64,000 bases of DNA from Paenibacillus xylaniclasticus (GTDB lineage: Bacteria > Bacillota > Bacilli > Paenibacillales > Paenibacillaceae): assembly GCF_004001065.1 (NCBI RefSeq), contig NZ_BIML01000018.1, positions 46,998-110,997 of the forward strand. Direction: 5' to 3'. Made by a program: the position numbers and the translations under genes. This document shows positions 54,258-64,000 of this stretch, one piece after another. Every line of letters begins with the position of its first letter. The stretch's first letter is position 1. A model generated the notes under the pieces. That model was given only the letters and a program-made list of their open reading frames with translations. It had not been told where the DNA came from and searched no databases.

Positions 54258-55343
54258 TTATTTCGCTTGGATATAACCTTCAGCTTTCAACAACTCAGCG
54301 ATCAGTACCGCGCCGCCTGCTGCGCCGCGTACGGTGTTGTGCGACAAGCCGACAAATTTATAATCGTACAACGAATCCTCACGAAGACGGCCGACCGATA
54401 CGCCCATGCCGCGTTCAATATCGCGATCCAGTTTCGTCTGCGGTCTGTTCTCTTCTTCAAAGTACGTAATGAACTGCTTCGGTGCGCTTGGAAGCTCAAG
54501 CAGCTGCGGCTTGCCTGCAAATTGCGCCCAACGCGCAAGAATTTCTTCCTTCGTAGGCTTGTTCTCGAACTTGACGAATACTGTAGCCAGATGGCCGTCT
54601 GTCACCGGAACACGAATGCACTGTGTCGTAATGAGCGGTGCGCTTGCTTTAACAATCTCACCGTTCTCTACTGAACCCCAGATGCGAAGCGGCTCCTGCT
54701 CGCTCTTCTCTTCCTCGCCGCCGATATATGGGATGACGTTATCAATCATCTCTGGCCAGTCGGTGAAGTTTTTGCCGGCACCAGAAATCGCTTGATACGT
54801 CGAAGCGACAACTTCAGTCGGTTTAAATTCAAGCAGCGCGTTAAGCGCCGGTACATAGCTTTGAATCGAGCAGTTCGGTTTAACTGCAATAAAGCCGGTC
54901 GACGTTCCAAGACGTTTGCGCTGAGCAGCGATAACTTCCAGATGATTATCGTTAATCTCTGGAATAACCATCGGTACGTCCGGCGTCCAGCGGTGCGCCG
55001 AGTTATTCGATACTACTGGCGTTCCCGTGCGGGCATACGCTTCCTCCAGCGCTTGAATGTCCTTCTTGTTCATATCGACAGCACAGAAAATGAAATCGAC
55101 CTCAGATGCGACCTCTTCCACCTTCGAAGCATCTTTGACAACAATGTTTTTAACGGCTTCCGGGATTGGTGTAGAGAGCTTCCATCTACCTTTCACCGAT
55201 TCCTCGTATGTTTTGCCTGCCGAGCCTGCGCTTGCGGCAATGCTTGTAACTTCAAACCATGGATGCTGATCGAGCAGCTCGACGAAGCGCTGCCCTACCA
55301 TGCCTGTACCTCCGACGATACCTACTTTCAATTTTGCTGACAT
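54258..55343 (-). CDS. asd: Aspartate-semialdehyde dehydrogenase, 361 aa
   Basis: NADPH-dependent conversion of aspartyl phosphate to aspartate semialdehyde, the branch point to lysine, threonine, methionine and diaminopimelate. The N-terminal dinucleotide motif GIVGGTGMVGQRF, the active-site Cys in KPNCSIQ, and SGAGKNF are present. The length and motif set fit the archaeal/fungal-like Asd subgroup more than the short bacterial one. A T-box RNA precedes it by about 120 bases, so expression should respond to tRNA charging. It is a single gene with its own terminator. Confidence 0.92.
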   Translation of the reverse strand: MSAKLKVGIVGGTGMVGQRFVELLDQHPWFEVTSIAASAGSAGKTYEESVKGRWKLSTPIPEAVKNIVVKDASKVEEVASEVDFIFCAVDMNKKDIQALEEAYARTGTPVVSNNSAHRWTPDVPMVIPEINDNHLEVIAAQRKRLGTSTGFIAVKPNCSIQSYVPALNALLEFKPTEVVASTYQAISGAGKNFTDWPEMIDNVIPYIGGEEEKSEQEPLRIWGSVENGEIVKASAPLITTQCIRVPVTDGHLATVFVKFENKPTKEEILARWAQFAGKPQLLELPSAPKQFITYFEEENRPQTKLDRDIERGMGVSVGRLREDSLYDYKFVGLSHNTVRGAAGGAVLIAELLKAEGYIQAK

Positions 55344-55907
55344 GATCTATTCAATCCTTTCATCTAAGCATATTTATTGTATCAATACTGCTAAACGCTA
55401 ATCAATGGATACTACTTCATGTACCTTATGTTGAGATTATGATGCAGTTTCCTGCTTTGCGCGAAAAAAAATCCCACCCCCAAGACTGCTTCGTAGTCTC
55501 AGGGACGAGATTAATATCCTCGTGGTACCACCCTAGATTCGCTGATACGTCACCGCATCGGCCTCTTCAAGTACGGCATTACGATTGTAATGCTTATACT
55601 TTAGCTCTGTAACAGGAGCTCCTGTCGCACCACCCACCCGATTAAGGTTTCCGGTGCGCTGCTCAGAGTCTTTGTTCAATAAATCATTCTTTGCTCCTTC
55701 TCAGCTTCATGGAGCTCTCTGTGAAAGAATCGTATTTATCTACTCGTCTCTTCATCGCATTTGAACGTTGCGAATATCGTATCAAAAAATGAAGGTCAGG
55801 TAAATATAAAATTTGAAAAAAATGAAATTAAGCATTCCTCCTGCTGAAATTGTGCGATAATAAAGCTGGTATATCTTAACAACAATTAACAGCTGGAGGG
55901 TTTTCGA
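55344..55907. other. Divergent intergenic region with T-box leader of asd
   Basis: A 564-base gap. The T-box at 55464-55757 takes up half of it. The remaining right part carries the promoters of asd (minus) and of the FMN-dependent enzyme at 55908 (plus). No ORF was supported. Confidence 0.6.
55464..55757 (-). promoter_or_regulatory. T-box riboswitch upstream of asd
   Basis: The conserved T-box sequence AGGGTGGTACCACGAGG is seen on the minus strand at 55534-55518. Its terminator hairpin follows and ends in eight T (55471-55464). Stem I can be drawn: AGAG/CTCT at the base, ATAAAT/ATTTAT and ATTCTTT/AAAGAAT above, and the distal CAGAGAGC element. The specifier strand is TGAACAAAGA. Depending on register the codon is AAC, CAA or AAA; AAA (Lys) would fit asd best, but the sequence alone does not settle it. 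Confidence 0.88.
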
Positions 55908-57482
55908 ATGTCCAATGTACTTCTCATCGTCATTCTAATCGTTGTGTTGTTACTTCTAGTGCCTGTCGGCTTTCTCGGCTATTTGTTCATGCTGTCCAGG
56001 AAGCCGAAGCATTCGATTATCCGCGCCCACCCAATTCTCGGCTGGCTCCGTTATCTGCTGGAGAAGCTGGGCCCGGAATTCCGTCAGTATTGGTTTGATA
56101 ACGATACAGACGGCCGGCCGTTCTCACGTGCAGACTTCATCGGTCTAGTCTTTGCGGCCAAATACCGTACGGATCTCATCTCGTTCGGCGGCAAACGCGA
56201 TTATGACAAGCCTGGATATTACTTATCCAATGCAATGTTCCCAAAGCTTGCGCAAGAGCTGCAAGTCGATAACGAGGAATCGGTACCCGGCAAAAAATAT
56301 GTTATCACGGACGAAGGCGTCTTCACTCGGAGAGAAAAAATGATCGAAGAGCCCGTAAAAAAATGGCTGCTCCATGATGACGATGTTATTATCGTTGGCG
56401 AGAATCGCCGACATCCTTGGCGGCTGAAAGGGATGTTCGGTGCCTCTGCTACCTCTTATGGTTCCGTCGGCGAGCACTATATCCAATCGACGGGCAGCGG
56501 CGCTAAGATGGCAGATGGCTCATGGATCAATACGGGCGAAGGCGGCGTAGCTGACGTTCATTTGGATACTGGCGTTGATATCGTGTCACAGATTGGTCCG
56601 GGCATGTTCGGTTTTCGAGATGACGAGGGACGATTCTCGATTGAAGAATACAAGCGGAAAGCAGCGATCCCTAACATCAAAGCGTTCGAGCTCAAGTTCC
56701 ACCAAGGAGCCAAAATTCGTGGCGGCCATCTGGAAGGCTCGAAGGTCAACGAGAAAATCGCCGCCGCACGCAGAGTACCGGTTGGCAAATCGATCAATTC
56801 GCCCAACCGGTTCGAGCTGCTCCGTAATCCGGAAGAAGCGCTTCGCTTTATTGCCACGCTCCAGGAAGAAGGCGGCAAGCCGGTTGGTATTAAGATCGTC
56901 GTCGGCGATTCGAAGATGCTTGAGCCTTTGTTCGAGACGATGATCAAGCTGAACATTTATCCCGATTTTATTACGGTAGACGGCTCAGAGGGGGGATCGG
57001 GCGCCACATTCAAGGCAATGGCTGACTCGATGGGGCTTCCATTGTACGCCGGTCTTCTTATTCTGGACGATACAGCTAGAAAATATGGCATACGCGATCG
57101 GTTCCGCATCTTCGCCTCTGGCAAGCTCGTTACACCGGATAAAGTTGCGATTGCACTGGCGCTTGGCGCCGATTGCGTCAGCTCCGCGCGCGGCTTTATG
57201 ATGGCCAATGGCTGTATTATGGCACTGCAATGCCATACCGGCAAATGTCCGACCGGCATTACAACGACCGACTCCAAATATCAGCAAGCGCTGGCTCCAG
57301 AAGAGAAACAGTGGCGCGTCATGAACTATATTTTGCAGATGAGAGAAGGTTTGTTCTCCCTCGCAGCCGCTTGCGGCTTAACAAGTCCGCGCGAGCTGCG
57401 GCGTGAGCATGTCGTATTCGTCAACGCCAGCGGGCAGACGGCTCGGATTGTCGACTTATTCCCTTATCCGGAATCGAATTAA
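55908..57482 (+). CDS. FMN-dependent glutamate-synthase-like enzyme with N-terminal membrane anchor, 524 aa
   Basis: Relative of the FMN and [3Fe-4S] domain of glutamate synthase (GltB-like, as YerD). Residues 1-28 are one hydrophobic anchor segment. The barrel shows FELKFHQGAKIRGGHL, GEGGV, FITVDGSEGGSGA and the cluster Cys set in CIMALQCHTGKCPTG. It lacks the amidotransferase and C-terminal glutamate synthase domains, so it is not a full glutamate synthase; the physiological reaction of this subgroup is unclear. A GGAGGG site precedes the ATG. It is a single-gene unit with a strong terminator. Confidence 0.85.
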   Translation: MSNVLLIVILIVVLLLLVPVGFLGYLFMLSRKPKHSIIRAHPILGWLRYLLEKLGPEFRQYWFDNDTDGRPFSRADFIGLVFAAKYRTDLISFGGKRDYDKPGYYLSNAMFPKLAQELQVDNEESVPGKKYVITDEGVFTRREKMIEEPVKKWLLHDDDVIIVGENRRHPWRLKGMFGASATSYGSVGEHYIQSTGSGAKMADGSWINTGEGGVADVHLDTGVDIVSQIGPGMFGFRDDEGRFSIEEYKRKAAIPNIKAFELKFHQGAKIRGGHLEGSKVNEKIAAARRVPVGKSINSPNRFELLRNPEEALRFIATLQEEGGKPVGIKIVVGDSKMLEPLFETMIKLNIYPDFITVDGSEGGSGATFKAMADSMGLPLYAGLLILDDTARKYGIRDRFRIFASGKLVTPDKVAIALALGADCVSSARGFMMANGCIMALQCHTGKCPTGITTTDSKYQQALAPEEKQWRVMNYILQMREGLFSLAAACGLTSPRELRREHVVFVNASGQTARIVDLFPYPESN

Positions 57483-57485
57483 TTA

Positions 57486-57534
57486 AACAGCCTCCTGATT
57501 TGATGCCTAAAGGCTTCATACACAGGAGGCTGTT
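57486..57534 (+). terminator. Terminator of the FMN-dependent enzyme gene
   Basis: AACAGCCTCCTG (57486-57497) and CAGGAGGCTGTT (57523-57534) form a perfect 12-bp stem with a loop that itself contains a small stem. A short T-rich run follows. Confidence 0.8.
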
Positions 57535-57685
57535 GCTGTTAATAAGGGATCATTTCACCCATTTGGCAGAGATATCGTCTGAGCTTCACGAGGAACTGCA
57601 GCCAATAAGCCAAGGGCTAAGAACCTGCTAACGCAGGTGCGTGCCGTCTCATCATCGATATTCTATGCTTCATAAAATACTCGTA

Positions 57686-59119
57686 CTAGTCAACGTTCGA
57701 GTCAAGCTGACATTGTTCGAGCTTGAGCCATTTGGTCTTATACTTCCATTTATAACCGAGCCAGAGCAGCAGAAACAAAGGGATGCCGATGTACGACGCA
57801 AGCATAAAACTCCAATCGATCCGCCCGTCCGAATATGCGCTGATGCTCTGTCCGATGATGACAATCATGCACATGCTTCCAGCTAGGATTGGTCCGAACG
57901 GATACCATAAGGAGCGATATGGCAAATCGTCTAGGCTGCCCCCTTGAGCAATATATGCTTTGCGGAACCGATAATGACTGACGGCGATGCCGAGCCAAGC
58001 AATAAACCCAGACATACCGGATGCATTAAGCAGCCAAATATACACTTGCCCGTCACCGAAGAACGATGCCAGAAAAGCGAGCATGCCGACAGCGGCTGTA
58101 GCCATGAGAGCATATACCGGAATGCCGCGTCTGTTAAGCATAACGAACCGCTTCGGCGCTTTACGATCACGAGCGAGCACCCACAGCATACGCGTTGAAG
58201 CATACATTCCCGAATTGCCGGCGGACAATACCGAGGTTAGAATAACCGCATTCATAACCGATGCCGCAATGCTTAAGCCAGCCTTCTCGAAGATGATCGT
58301 AAACGGACTTGCCGCAACACTGTCGCTCGCCAGCGTATCGGTTGTAAACGGGATTAACATACCCACAACGAAAATAGCCAATATATAGAACAACAGTATT
58401 CGCCAAAAGACACTGCGGATGGCACGCGGCACATTAACGCGCGGATTCTCGGATTCTCCTGCTGCAACCCCGACTAGCTCGGTACCTTGGAACGAGAAGC
58501 CTGCTGCCATACAGACGCTTAGCACAGCCAGCCAGCCGCCGGATACCGGTGCGTCTCCGGCGGTAAAGTTGCGAAATCCGACGGGTTCGCCATTCCATAT
58601 CCCGACAATCATGAATAGTCCAATGACGATAAATACGATAACGGTGGCGATCTTAATCATCGCGAACCAATATTCAGATTCGCCGTAACCTTTGACCGAT
58701 AACAAATTCAAGCCGACCATTAATGCTAGGAATACAGCACTCCATAGAAATGACGGACTATCCGGCAGCCAAAATTTAATAATTAAGGTAGCAGCGGATA
58801 ATTCCGCCGCGATCGTAATCGCCCAGTTGTACCAATAGTTCCAGCCAAGTGCAAACCCAAGCGCAGGATCAACGAATTTGGTCGCATACGTACTGAATGT
58901 TCCGGATAGCGGCATATAGGTTGCCATTTCGCCGAGACTAGTCACAAGAAAATAAACCATGACGCCGATAATGGTGTAGGCCAGCAGTGCACCGCCTGGA
59001 CCAGCGGAATGAATTGCGCTTCCGCTAGCCAGGAATAACCCTGTACCAATTGAGCCGCCGAGCGAAATCATCGCCATATGACGGGATTTCAAGCCTCTGC
59101 GTAATTTGTTCTGCTTCAA
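57686..59119 (-). CDS. lysP: Lysine permease, APC superfamily, 477 aa
   Basis: Twelve-TM amino acid permease, closely similar along its length to LysP: GGSIGTGLFLASG, TSLGEMATYMPLSG, FALGWNYWYNWAITIA, GFSFQGTELVGVAAGESENP, VLSAGNSGMYASTRML. It imports lysine by proton symport. The assignment is strengthened by a lysine riboswitch directly upstream (59186-59431), so transcription should stop when lysine is plentiful. A stop codon just after a short hydrophilic tail and the usual length show an intact gene. Confidence 0.92.
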   Translation of the reverse strand: MKQNKLRRGLKSRHMAMISLGGSIGTGLFLASGSAIHSAGPGGALLAYTIIGVMVYFLVTSLGEMATYMPLSGTFSTYATKFVDPALGFALGWNYWYNWAITIAAELSAATLIIKFWLPDSPSFLWSAVFLALMVGLNLLSVKGYGESEYWFAMIKIATVIVFIVIGLFMIVGIWNGEPVGFRNFTAGDAPVSGGWLAVLSVCMAAGFSFQGTELVGVAAGESENPRVNVPRAIRSVFWRILLFYILAIFVVGMLIPFTTDTLASDSVAASPFTIIFEKAGLSIAASVMNAVILTSVLSAGNSGMYASTRMLWVLARDRKAPKRFVMLNRRGIPVYALMATAAVGMLAFLASFFGDGQVYIWLLNASGMSGFIAWLGIAVSHYRFRKAYIAQGGSLDDLPYRSLWYPFGPILAGSMCMIVIIGQSISAYSDGRIDWSFMLASYIGIPLFLLLWLGYKWKYKTKWLKLEQCQLDSNVD

Positions 59120-59536
59120 TATCTGTACTCTCCCTCTAGATGTTATTCTTAAGATGCTCTGAAATGTACAGCTATAAACGCAAAAAGACTGCCCTTCTTT
59201 ATCAAGAAGGCAGTCTCCATTCCCTCTCCATGCTCATGATGCAAGATAGCGCAACATACTGTATTACGGATCGTACAGCATGACAGTTCCGTCCCTTTCG
59301 GCAACGGCCCCAGCTAGAGCAGACAGCAATCTGCACCGCTTCGGCGATGGTGCCTTTCCGTCAGAATCATCAGTCTTTACTGTACTTCCTCCGACGTACT
59401 CATCAACAACGCGACCTCTACCTCATCTTGCGTGGATGAGGGCTACTATGAAATTATTAAATACATTAATAATTAATAATATTAATTAGATATGTTCTTC
59501 AAATCAACAGGTGAATTATTCCAGTGAATCGCCGTT
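59120..59536. other. Intergenic region upstream of lysP
   Basis: A 417-base gap mostly filled by the lysine riboswitch; the lysP promoter should lie just beyond 59431. The membrane-protein gene ends at 59537 without a convincing terminator. No coding sequence was supported. Confidence 0.6.
59186..59431 (-). promoter_or_regulatory. Lysine riboswitch (L box) of lysP
   Basis: Minus-strand aptamer bounded by P1 arms GCAAGAT (59431-59425) and ATCTTGC (59247-59241), with the conserved GAGGTAGAGGTCGCG, GCCGAAG, TGCTG and ACTGTCA segments in the expected order. The expression platform is a terminator with arms 59204-59216 and 59186-59199, followed by five T, 67 bases before the lysP start. Confidence 0.9.
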
Positions 59537-60178
59537 TTATGAATCCAGATTTTTCAGTTCGTCCGACTTCTTCGGAAATATAAGATAAGATATGCTAATA
59601 ACAGCGTCAAGCAGCAGTAAAGCCGACCATATTTTATTCATTTGGACTAAAGCTTCGTTAAGCTGAAATTGCTCTCGAAGCCATGGAATCCATTGACCGA
59701 ATAAAGCAGGGAACTGATCCCGATTGCCAAAATAGAGGAATGCATAGAAGATAGCATGAGCCGTTAGAAACATGATCACATGTAGACCGAATTGCTTAAA
59801 CTCCTCAATCGCCTTATCCTTCCCGTATTTCACCGCATCCTTATGTACTGGCGGCGGCATTTTTTTAATCCGTGCTACCATTCGAGACAGAAACCGGTCT
59901 ACCCTCTTCAACTGATGCTTGCCGAAAAATAACGTATAGAGAAGAATAATAACGATAATAATTTGAAAACCAGACAACTGGCTCATCTGATTGACATCTA
60001 CGATACCAAGGAACAGAATCCACAGCTCATTCACGAGCGTTATAACGAATGTAAAGAACGCTGCTTTTGATTGATCGAACCAATACTTGAGTACAATAGC
60101 GGTTAACAGCGTAATCCAGAATACCCCTTCTGCGATCAGCAGAAAATACCAACGATAATCGGTAATAAAATCCAACAA
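59537..60178 (-). CDS. Integral membrane protein of unknown function, about 213 aa
   Basis: Five hydrophobic segments (about 8-30, 40-62, 70-88, 128-150, 185-203) with a basic loop (RFLSRMVARIKKMPPPVHKDAVKYGKDKA) and a cytoplasmic-type Lys/Asp-rich tail. I do not recognise the family. The start is taken as TTG 60178, 7 bases after GGAGGG; a GTG at 60193 overlaps that site. It is on the same strand as, and downstream of, the glycosyltransferase at 60324, with a 145-base gap, so the link between them is weak. Confidence 0.6.
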   Translation of the reverse strand: MLDFITDYRWYFLLIAEGVFWITLLTAIVLKYWFDQSKAAFFTFVITLVNELWILFLGIVDVNQMSQLSGFQIIIVIILLYTLFFGKHQLKRVDRFLSRMVARIKKMPPPVHKDAVKYGKDKAIEEFKQFGLHVIMFLTAHAIFYAFLYFGNRDQFPALFGQWIPWLREQFQLNEALVQMNKIWSALLLLDAVISISYLIFPKKSDELKNLDS

Positions 60179-60323
60179 AACGAAGCCCTCCACTTCTCTT
60201 CTTCAATCGCCTAGTTCCAGCGCGCCCTGCTCCATCTGCAAAATATGGAAGGATTATAATATATTTCGACAAATCGTACTAGCTTTAAAAACCTAAAATT
60301 ATTACAAAATAAATACGAGGTTG

Positions 60324-61418
60324 TTAAATCCCCTTTGTATCCGATGGAAATATGAGAGGCTCTAAATATTGTTTGTTGTGCAGCACAGCAGCATTATTCG
60401 GACGGTACTCACGCGCTCGTTCATTATGAATATAAGCCATCTTATAATCACCAAGTCTATCATAACAGACGCAAAGCTGTAGATGGGGTAGCCAGCTCTC
60501 GCACGCCATATTGCGCAATGACCAGCGTTCACCCTTCTTGGGTGCGCTTAATGCGGCTCGATACCAATAAGCTGCAGTCTCATAGTCTCCACGCTGCATG
60601 TGCCAATACCCGATTCTGCAGCAAAATTCGGGAAGCGGTGTCCCGTAACGGAATGACAGCAGCGCGTATTCAAGAGACTCTGCGGAAAGCCCTAGAGCTG
60701 CATAGCAATCGGATAATTTGCCGCATGCAGCGATGTTGTCTTCCACCCATCCTTCTCCAGTGTCCAAAAATTTTTTGTAATATGTTATCGCCTGCTCATA
60801 TTGTTTATGATCGTTCAACTCATTGGCGAAATAGTATAGATCCCGAGGGCTGAATTGCTCTCCTGCTGCTAGTCTTTTCTGATAGATGCGCAGGTTGCGG
60901 ATACTGTCATGACGAACACTCGCATGAGTGACAGCTATGTCCGAAGCGAAGGATACACCATAAACTTCAAGATACTCATGAACGGCTCCAATCCATTGAA
61001 ATCCGCAGCTTGCTTTCACCAGTCGGTTACGTCGAAGCAAGCTCGTTACTCTCCCGTTCTCATCTTGCGCAAGGTGGTACTCCATGGAGACGACATCTAT
61101 TTCAGGGGAAAGTGTTCCTTTCAGAGCTAACAGCTTGTCCCGATTCTGCTCCGTTAATATATCATCTGCATCAAGCCACAGGATATAGGGTAAAGTTGCT
61201 TTACTGAAAGCATAATTACGAGCAGCGGCAAAATTGTCGATCCACTCAAAATCGTAGATTACCGCGTTCGAATAAGAAGCGGCAATCTCTTTCGTTCGAT
61301 CTGTGGAACCGGTATCGACAATAATAATCTCATCGGCAATTCCTTGGACGGAGTTTAAGCACCGAGCTAATACATCCTCTTCATCCTTCACGATCATACA
61401 TAAACTAATCGCAATCAT
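60324..61418 (-). CDS. Family 2 glycosyltransferase with TPR-like C-terminal half, 364 aa
   Basis: GT-A fold glycosyltransferase: SLCMIVKDEEDVLARCLNSV, EIIIVDTGSTDRT, and the DxD-type metal site WLDADDIL within the first 110 residues. The second half (about 170-350) is a run of TPR-like helical repeats (YYFANELNDHKQYEQAITYYKKFLD, YWHMQRGDYETAAYWYRAAL). This layout is typical of Bacilli enzymes that glycosylate proteins or peptides, SunS being one relative. It is divergent from a second glycosyltransferase, and the collagen-like gene beyond makes that protein a likely acceptor. Confidence 0.82.
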   Translation of the reverse strand: MIAISLCMIVKDEEDVLARCLNSVQGIADEIIIVDTGSTDRTKEIAASYSNAVIYDFEWIDNFAAARNYAFSKATLPYILWLDADDILTEQNRDKLLALKGTLSPEIDVVSMEYHLAQDENGRVTSLLRRNRLVKASCGFQWIGAVHEYLEVYGVSFASDIAVTHASVRHDSIRNLRIYQKRLAAGEQFSPRDLYYFANELNDHKQYEQAITYYKKFLDTGEGWVEDNIAACGKLSDCYAALGLSAESLEYALLSFRYGTPLPEFCCRIGYWHMQRGDYETAAYWYRAALSAPKKGERWSLRNMACESWLPHLQLCVCYDRLGDYKMAYIHNERAREYRPNNAAVLHNKQYLEPLIFPSDTKGI

Positions 61419-61546
61419 CGCGAGTCCACCCTTTCCTTATCGTACGTGCAGCTTATTAATGCTGTTCCACTTCCTTTGGAATTGATGAATATCATTAATA
61501 TATGGCTCATATCTTTCGATATGACTAACGGTATGGGGGTGACGTT

Positions 61547-63166
61547 TTGAAACAACTTGCGATGAAACAAGCTCGTATACTAATAGCCAGCCCTATTCGG
61601 CAGAGTCCCCACATTCTCTCCTTGTTCTTACAGTCCTTATTACGATTGCGGCAGGTCAGTTGGACATGTGATTATTTGTTCGTCGACGACAACGAAGACC
61701 AGCAATCCAGCCTGCTGCTTCATCAAATATCAGATGCCATCAATGAAGAAGGAGCGGCTCGAGTTACGATTGTGTCTGGTCAAGATCAAAGACAAACGTA
61801 TCGTCGAGACGAAACAACACATTATTGGAACGATGAGTTGATCGAGCAAATTGCCATTTGGAAGGATGACTTCCTGCAAGCTGCACGCAATGGGCAATAT
61901 GACGCACTGTTTCTGGTCGATTCCGATCTGTTGCTTCATCCCAATACCGTCGAATCTCTTCTTGCATCAGAGCGTTCAATCGTATCCTCTATTTTCTGGT
62001 CAAAATGGACTCCCAACAGCCCTCAACTGCCTCAAGTATGGTTAAGAGACCACTACTGGCCTTGGCAGCACCCGCCTGGGGATCAGGAAGCAGAAACAGC
62101 GCAAATCCGACTGCTGGAACAGCTTCGAACCCCCGGCGTGTATGAGGTTGGAGGTCTTGGAGCTTGTACACTTATTCGTCAAGAGGCATTGGAATTACCG
62201 ATATCGTTCCGACGACTTCCGAACTTGTCCTTATGGGGCGAAGATCGGCATTTTTGCGTGCGTGCAGTCTCACTAGGGCTATCATTGGCTGTAGATACCC
62301 ACTATCCAGCGTTTCATATTTACCGGGACTCGGAGTTGATTGATGCTCATCAGTTTATGCGGGAATCGAGTCCTGCGCCAGCCTCGTCCATACGGATTCC
62401 GGAGATTTTGCTCCGAGGTATGAGGCCTCGGCTTGTACTATCTATGGTTGCTGCTAATGAGGAAGGCCGATATCTACGCGATGCTCTCATTCGTCACCGA
62501 GAATATATCGATGCTGCTGTCATTATCGATGATGCCAGTACGGATGCAACGTCAGACATCATTCATGATCTTCTGCAGGGCATCCCTCTATACTACGTTC
62601 GCAACGAACATTCTATGTTCGCGAACGAGATCGAGCTTCGGCGGCTGCAATGGAAAAAGACGGTGCAATTGAACCCGGAATGGATTTTGAATTTAGATGC
62701 AGATGAATATTTTGAAGATCGGTTTACGCATGAAGTGCGCGGCCTGATCGATAATATAAGTGCGCAATTATACTGCTTTCGGCTTTATGATTTCTGGAAC
62801 GAGACGCAGTATAGAGAAGACTCATTTTGGCAGGCTCATAGGACTTACCGGCCTTTCCTTCTGCGTTATATTGCCGGTTATCCGTATAGATGGAATGAAG
62901 CCCGTCAGCACTGCGGAAGATTTCCTCGTAATCTGCTAGATATGCCCTCCATTCTATCACCGCTTCGGCTAAAACATTGGGGCTGGGCGCGTGAAAGCGA
63001 CAGAAGGTTGAAAGCAGCACGTTATGAAAGACTTGACCCAGGAGCCCAATTCGGTTGGAAAGAGCAATATGACTCAATACTCGATCCGCATCCAAGGTTA
63101 GTTGATTGGCAGGAGGATGAGTCAGTCCCCTCTCAGCTTGCCTTTCCGTCAGCTTTGAAAATATGA
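61547..63166 (+). CDS. Two-domain glycosyltransferase, 539 aa
   Basis: Two GT-A units in one chain. The first (about 8-260) has LFVDDNEDQ and the DxD-like FLVDSDLLLHP. The second (about 290-500) is a GT2 domain with LSMVAANEEGRYLRDALIRH, AAVIIDDASTDAT and WILNLDADEYF. There is no signal peptide or membrane segment. The gene ends only 11 bases before the start of the collagen-like gene, so the two are probably co-transcribed; O-glycosylation of the Thr-rich collagen-like region is a reasonable inference. The start is TTG 61547 with GGGGGTG upstream; ATG 61562 is an alternative. Confidence 0.75.
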   Translation: MKQLAMKQARILIASPIRQSPHILSLFLQSLLRLRQVSWTCDYLFVDDNEDQQSSLLLHQISDAINEEGAARVTIVSGQDQRQTYRRDETTHYWNDELIEQIAIWKDDFLQAARNGQYDALFLVDSDLLLHPNTVESLLASERSIVSSIFWSKWTPNSPQLPQVWLRDHYWPWQHPPGDQEAETAQIRLLEQLRTPGVYEVGGLGACTLIRQEALELPISFRRLPNLSLWGEDRHFCVRAVSLGLSLAVDTHYPAFHIYRDSELIDAHQFMRESSPAPASSIRIPEILLRGMRPRLVLSMVAANEEGRYLRDALIRHREYIDAAVIIDDASTDATSDIIHDLLQGIPLYYVRNEHSMFANEIELRRLQWKKTVQLNPEWILNLDADEYFEDRFTHEVRGLIDNISAQLYCFRLYDFWNETQYREDSFWQAHRTYRPFLLRYIAGYPYRWNEARQHCGRFPRNLLDMPSILSPLRLKHWGWARESDRRLKAARYERLDPGAQFGWKEQYDSILDPHPRLVDWQEDESVPSQLAFPSALKI

Positions 63167-63177
63167 GGTGATAGGAG

Positions 63178-64000
<823 letters not shown>

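Overview
The window looks like a Paenibacillus-type chromosome (Firmicutes, Bacillales, Paenibacillaceae). The grounds are Gram-positive Shine-Dalgarno sites, secreted multidomain carbohydrate enzymes (AA10 LPMO with FN3 and CBM3, GH5 endoglucanase with CBM3), a T-box and a lysine riboswitch, ABC-F and ECF genes, uppP, mqo, and a collagen-like Gly-X-Thr surface protein of the spore-surface kind. Species cannot be named from the sequence alone. No rRNA, tRNA or CRISPR array was seen.

Layout. 1-4.5 kb: a truncated secreted esterase, a helix-turn-helix protein, a tyrosine recombinase and a small unknown protein. 4.7-30.0 kb: one minus-strand biosynthetic operon of ten genes, with gaps of 73 bp or less and several 4-8 bp overlaps, closed by a terminator at 4682-4716. 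30-38.5 kb: accessory genes (beta-sandwich protein, orphan E1-beta, acetyltransferase, small HTH), a chitin/cellulose-active LPMO and mqo. 38.5-47.6 kb: phosphoesterase, uppP, a VOC/LamG fusion, an ECF sigma factor with a large C-terminal extension, an ABC-F protein behind an attenuator, and a GH5 endoglucanase. 47.8-54.0 kb: a putative peptide-modification and signalling locus. 54-59.5 kb: asd behind a T-box, an FMN-dependent glutamate-synthase-like enzyme, and lysP behind a lysine riboswitch. 59.5-64 kb: a membrane protein, two glycosyltransferases and a collagen-like protein that appears frameshifted and runs off the window.

Biosynthetic operon. The first gene encodes C(starter)-A-PCP-E with an asparagine-type A-domain code, so it should make an N-acyl-D-Asn start unit. 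A later gene fuses a periplasmic-type serine peptidase to a cyclic-peptide ABC exporter, as in ZmaM/PamJ. Together these are the hallmark of the acyl-D-Asn prodrug strategy known from zwittermicin, xenocoumacin, colibactin and paenilamicin. Between and around them are a second NRPS module, an AT-less two-module PKS with a trans-acting acyltransferase, a luciferase-like monooxygenase, a free carrier protein, a tandem SagB-type oxidase, an MGT-type glycosyltransferase and a radical SAM/SPASM enzyme. No thioesterase is present. The PKS instead ends in a domain resembling BtrH, the butirosin acyltransferase, which suggests release by transfer to an amine.

Putative signalling locus. Within 6.2 kb lie a class I isoprenoid-synthase-fold enzyme (as ComQ is), a class I methyltransferase, an 81-residue peptide with an NHLP-type leader and a C-terminal Trp, and two paralogous seven-TM sensor kinases. 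One kinase keeps the phospho-acceptor His but has lost the ATP-binding motifs. The other keeps the ATP-binding motifs but has Gln in place of the His. This resembles a ComQXP-like system built on a different precursor family and a split, obligately heteromeric kinase pair. I regard this locus and the prodrug operon as the two most interesting parts of the window.
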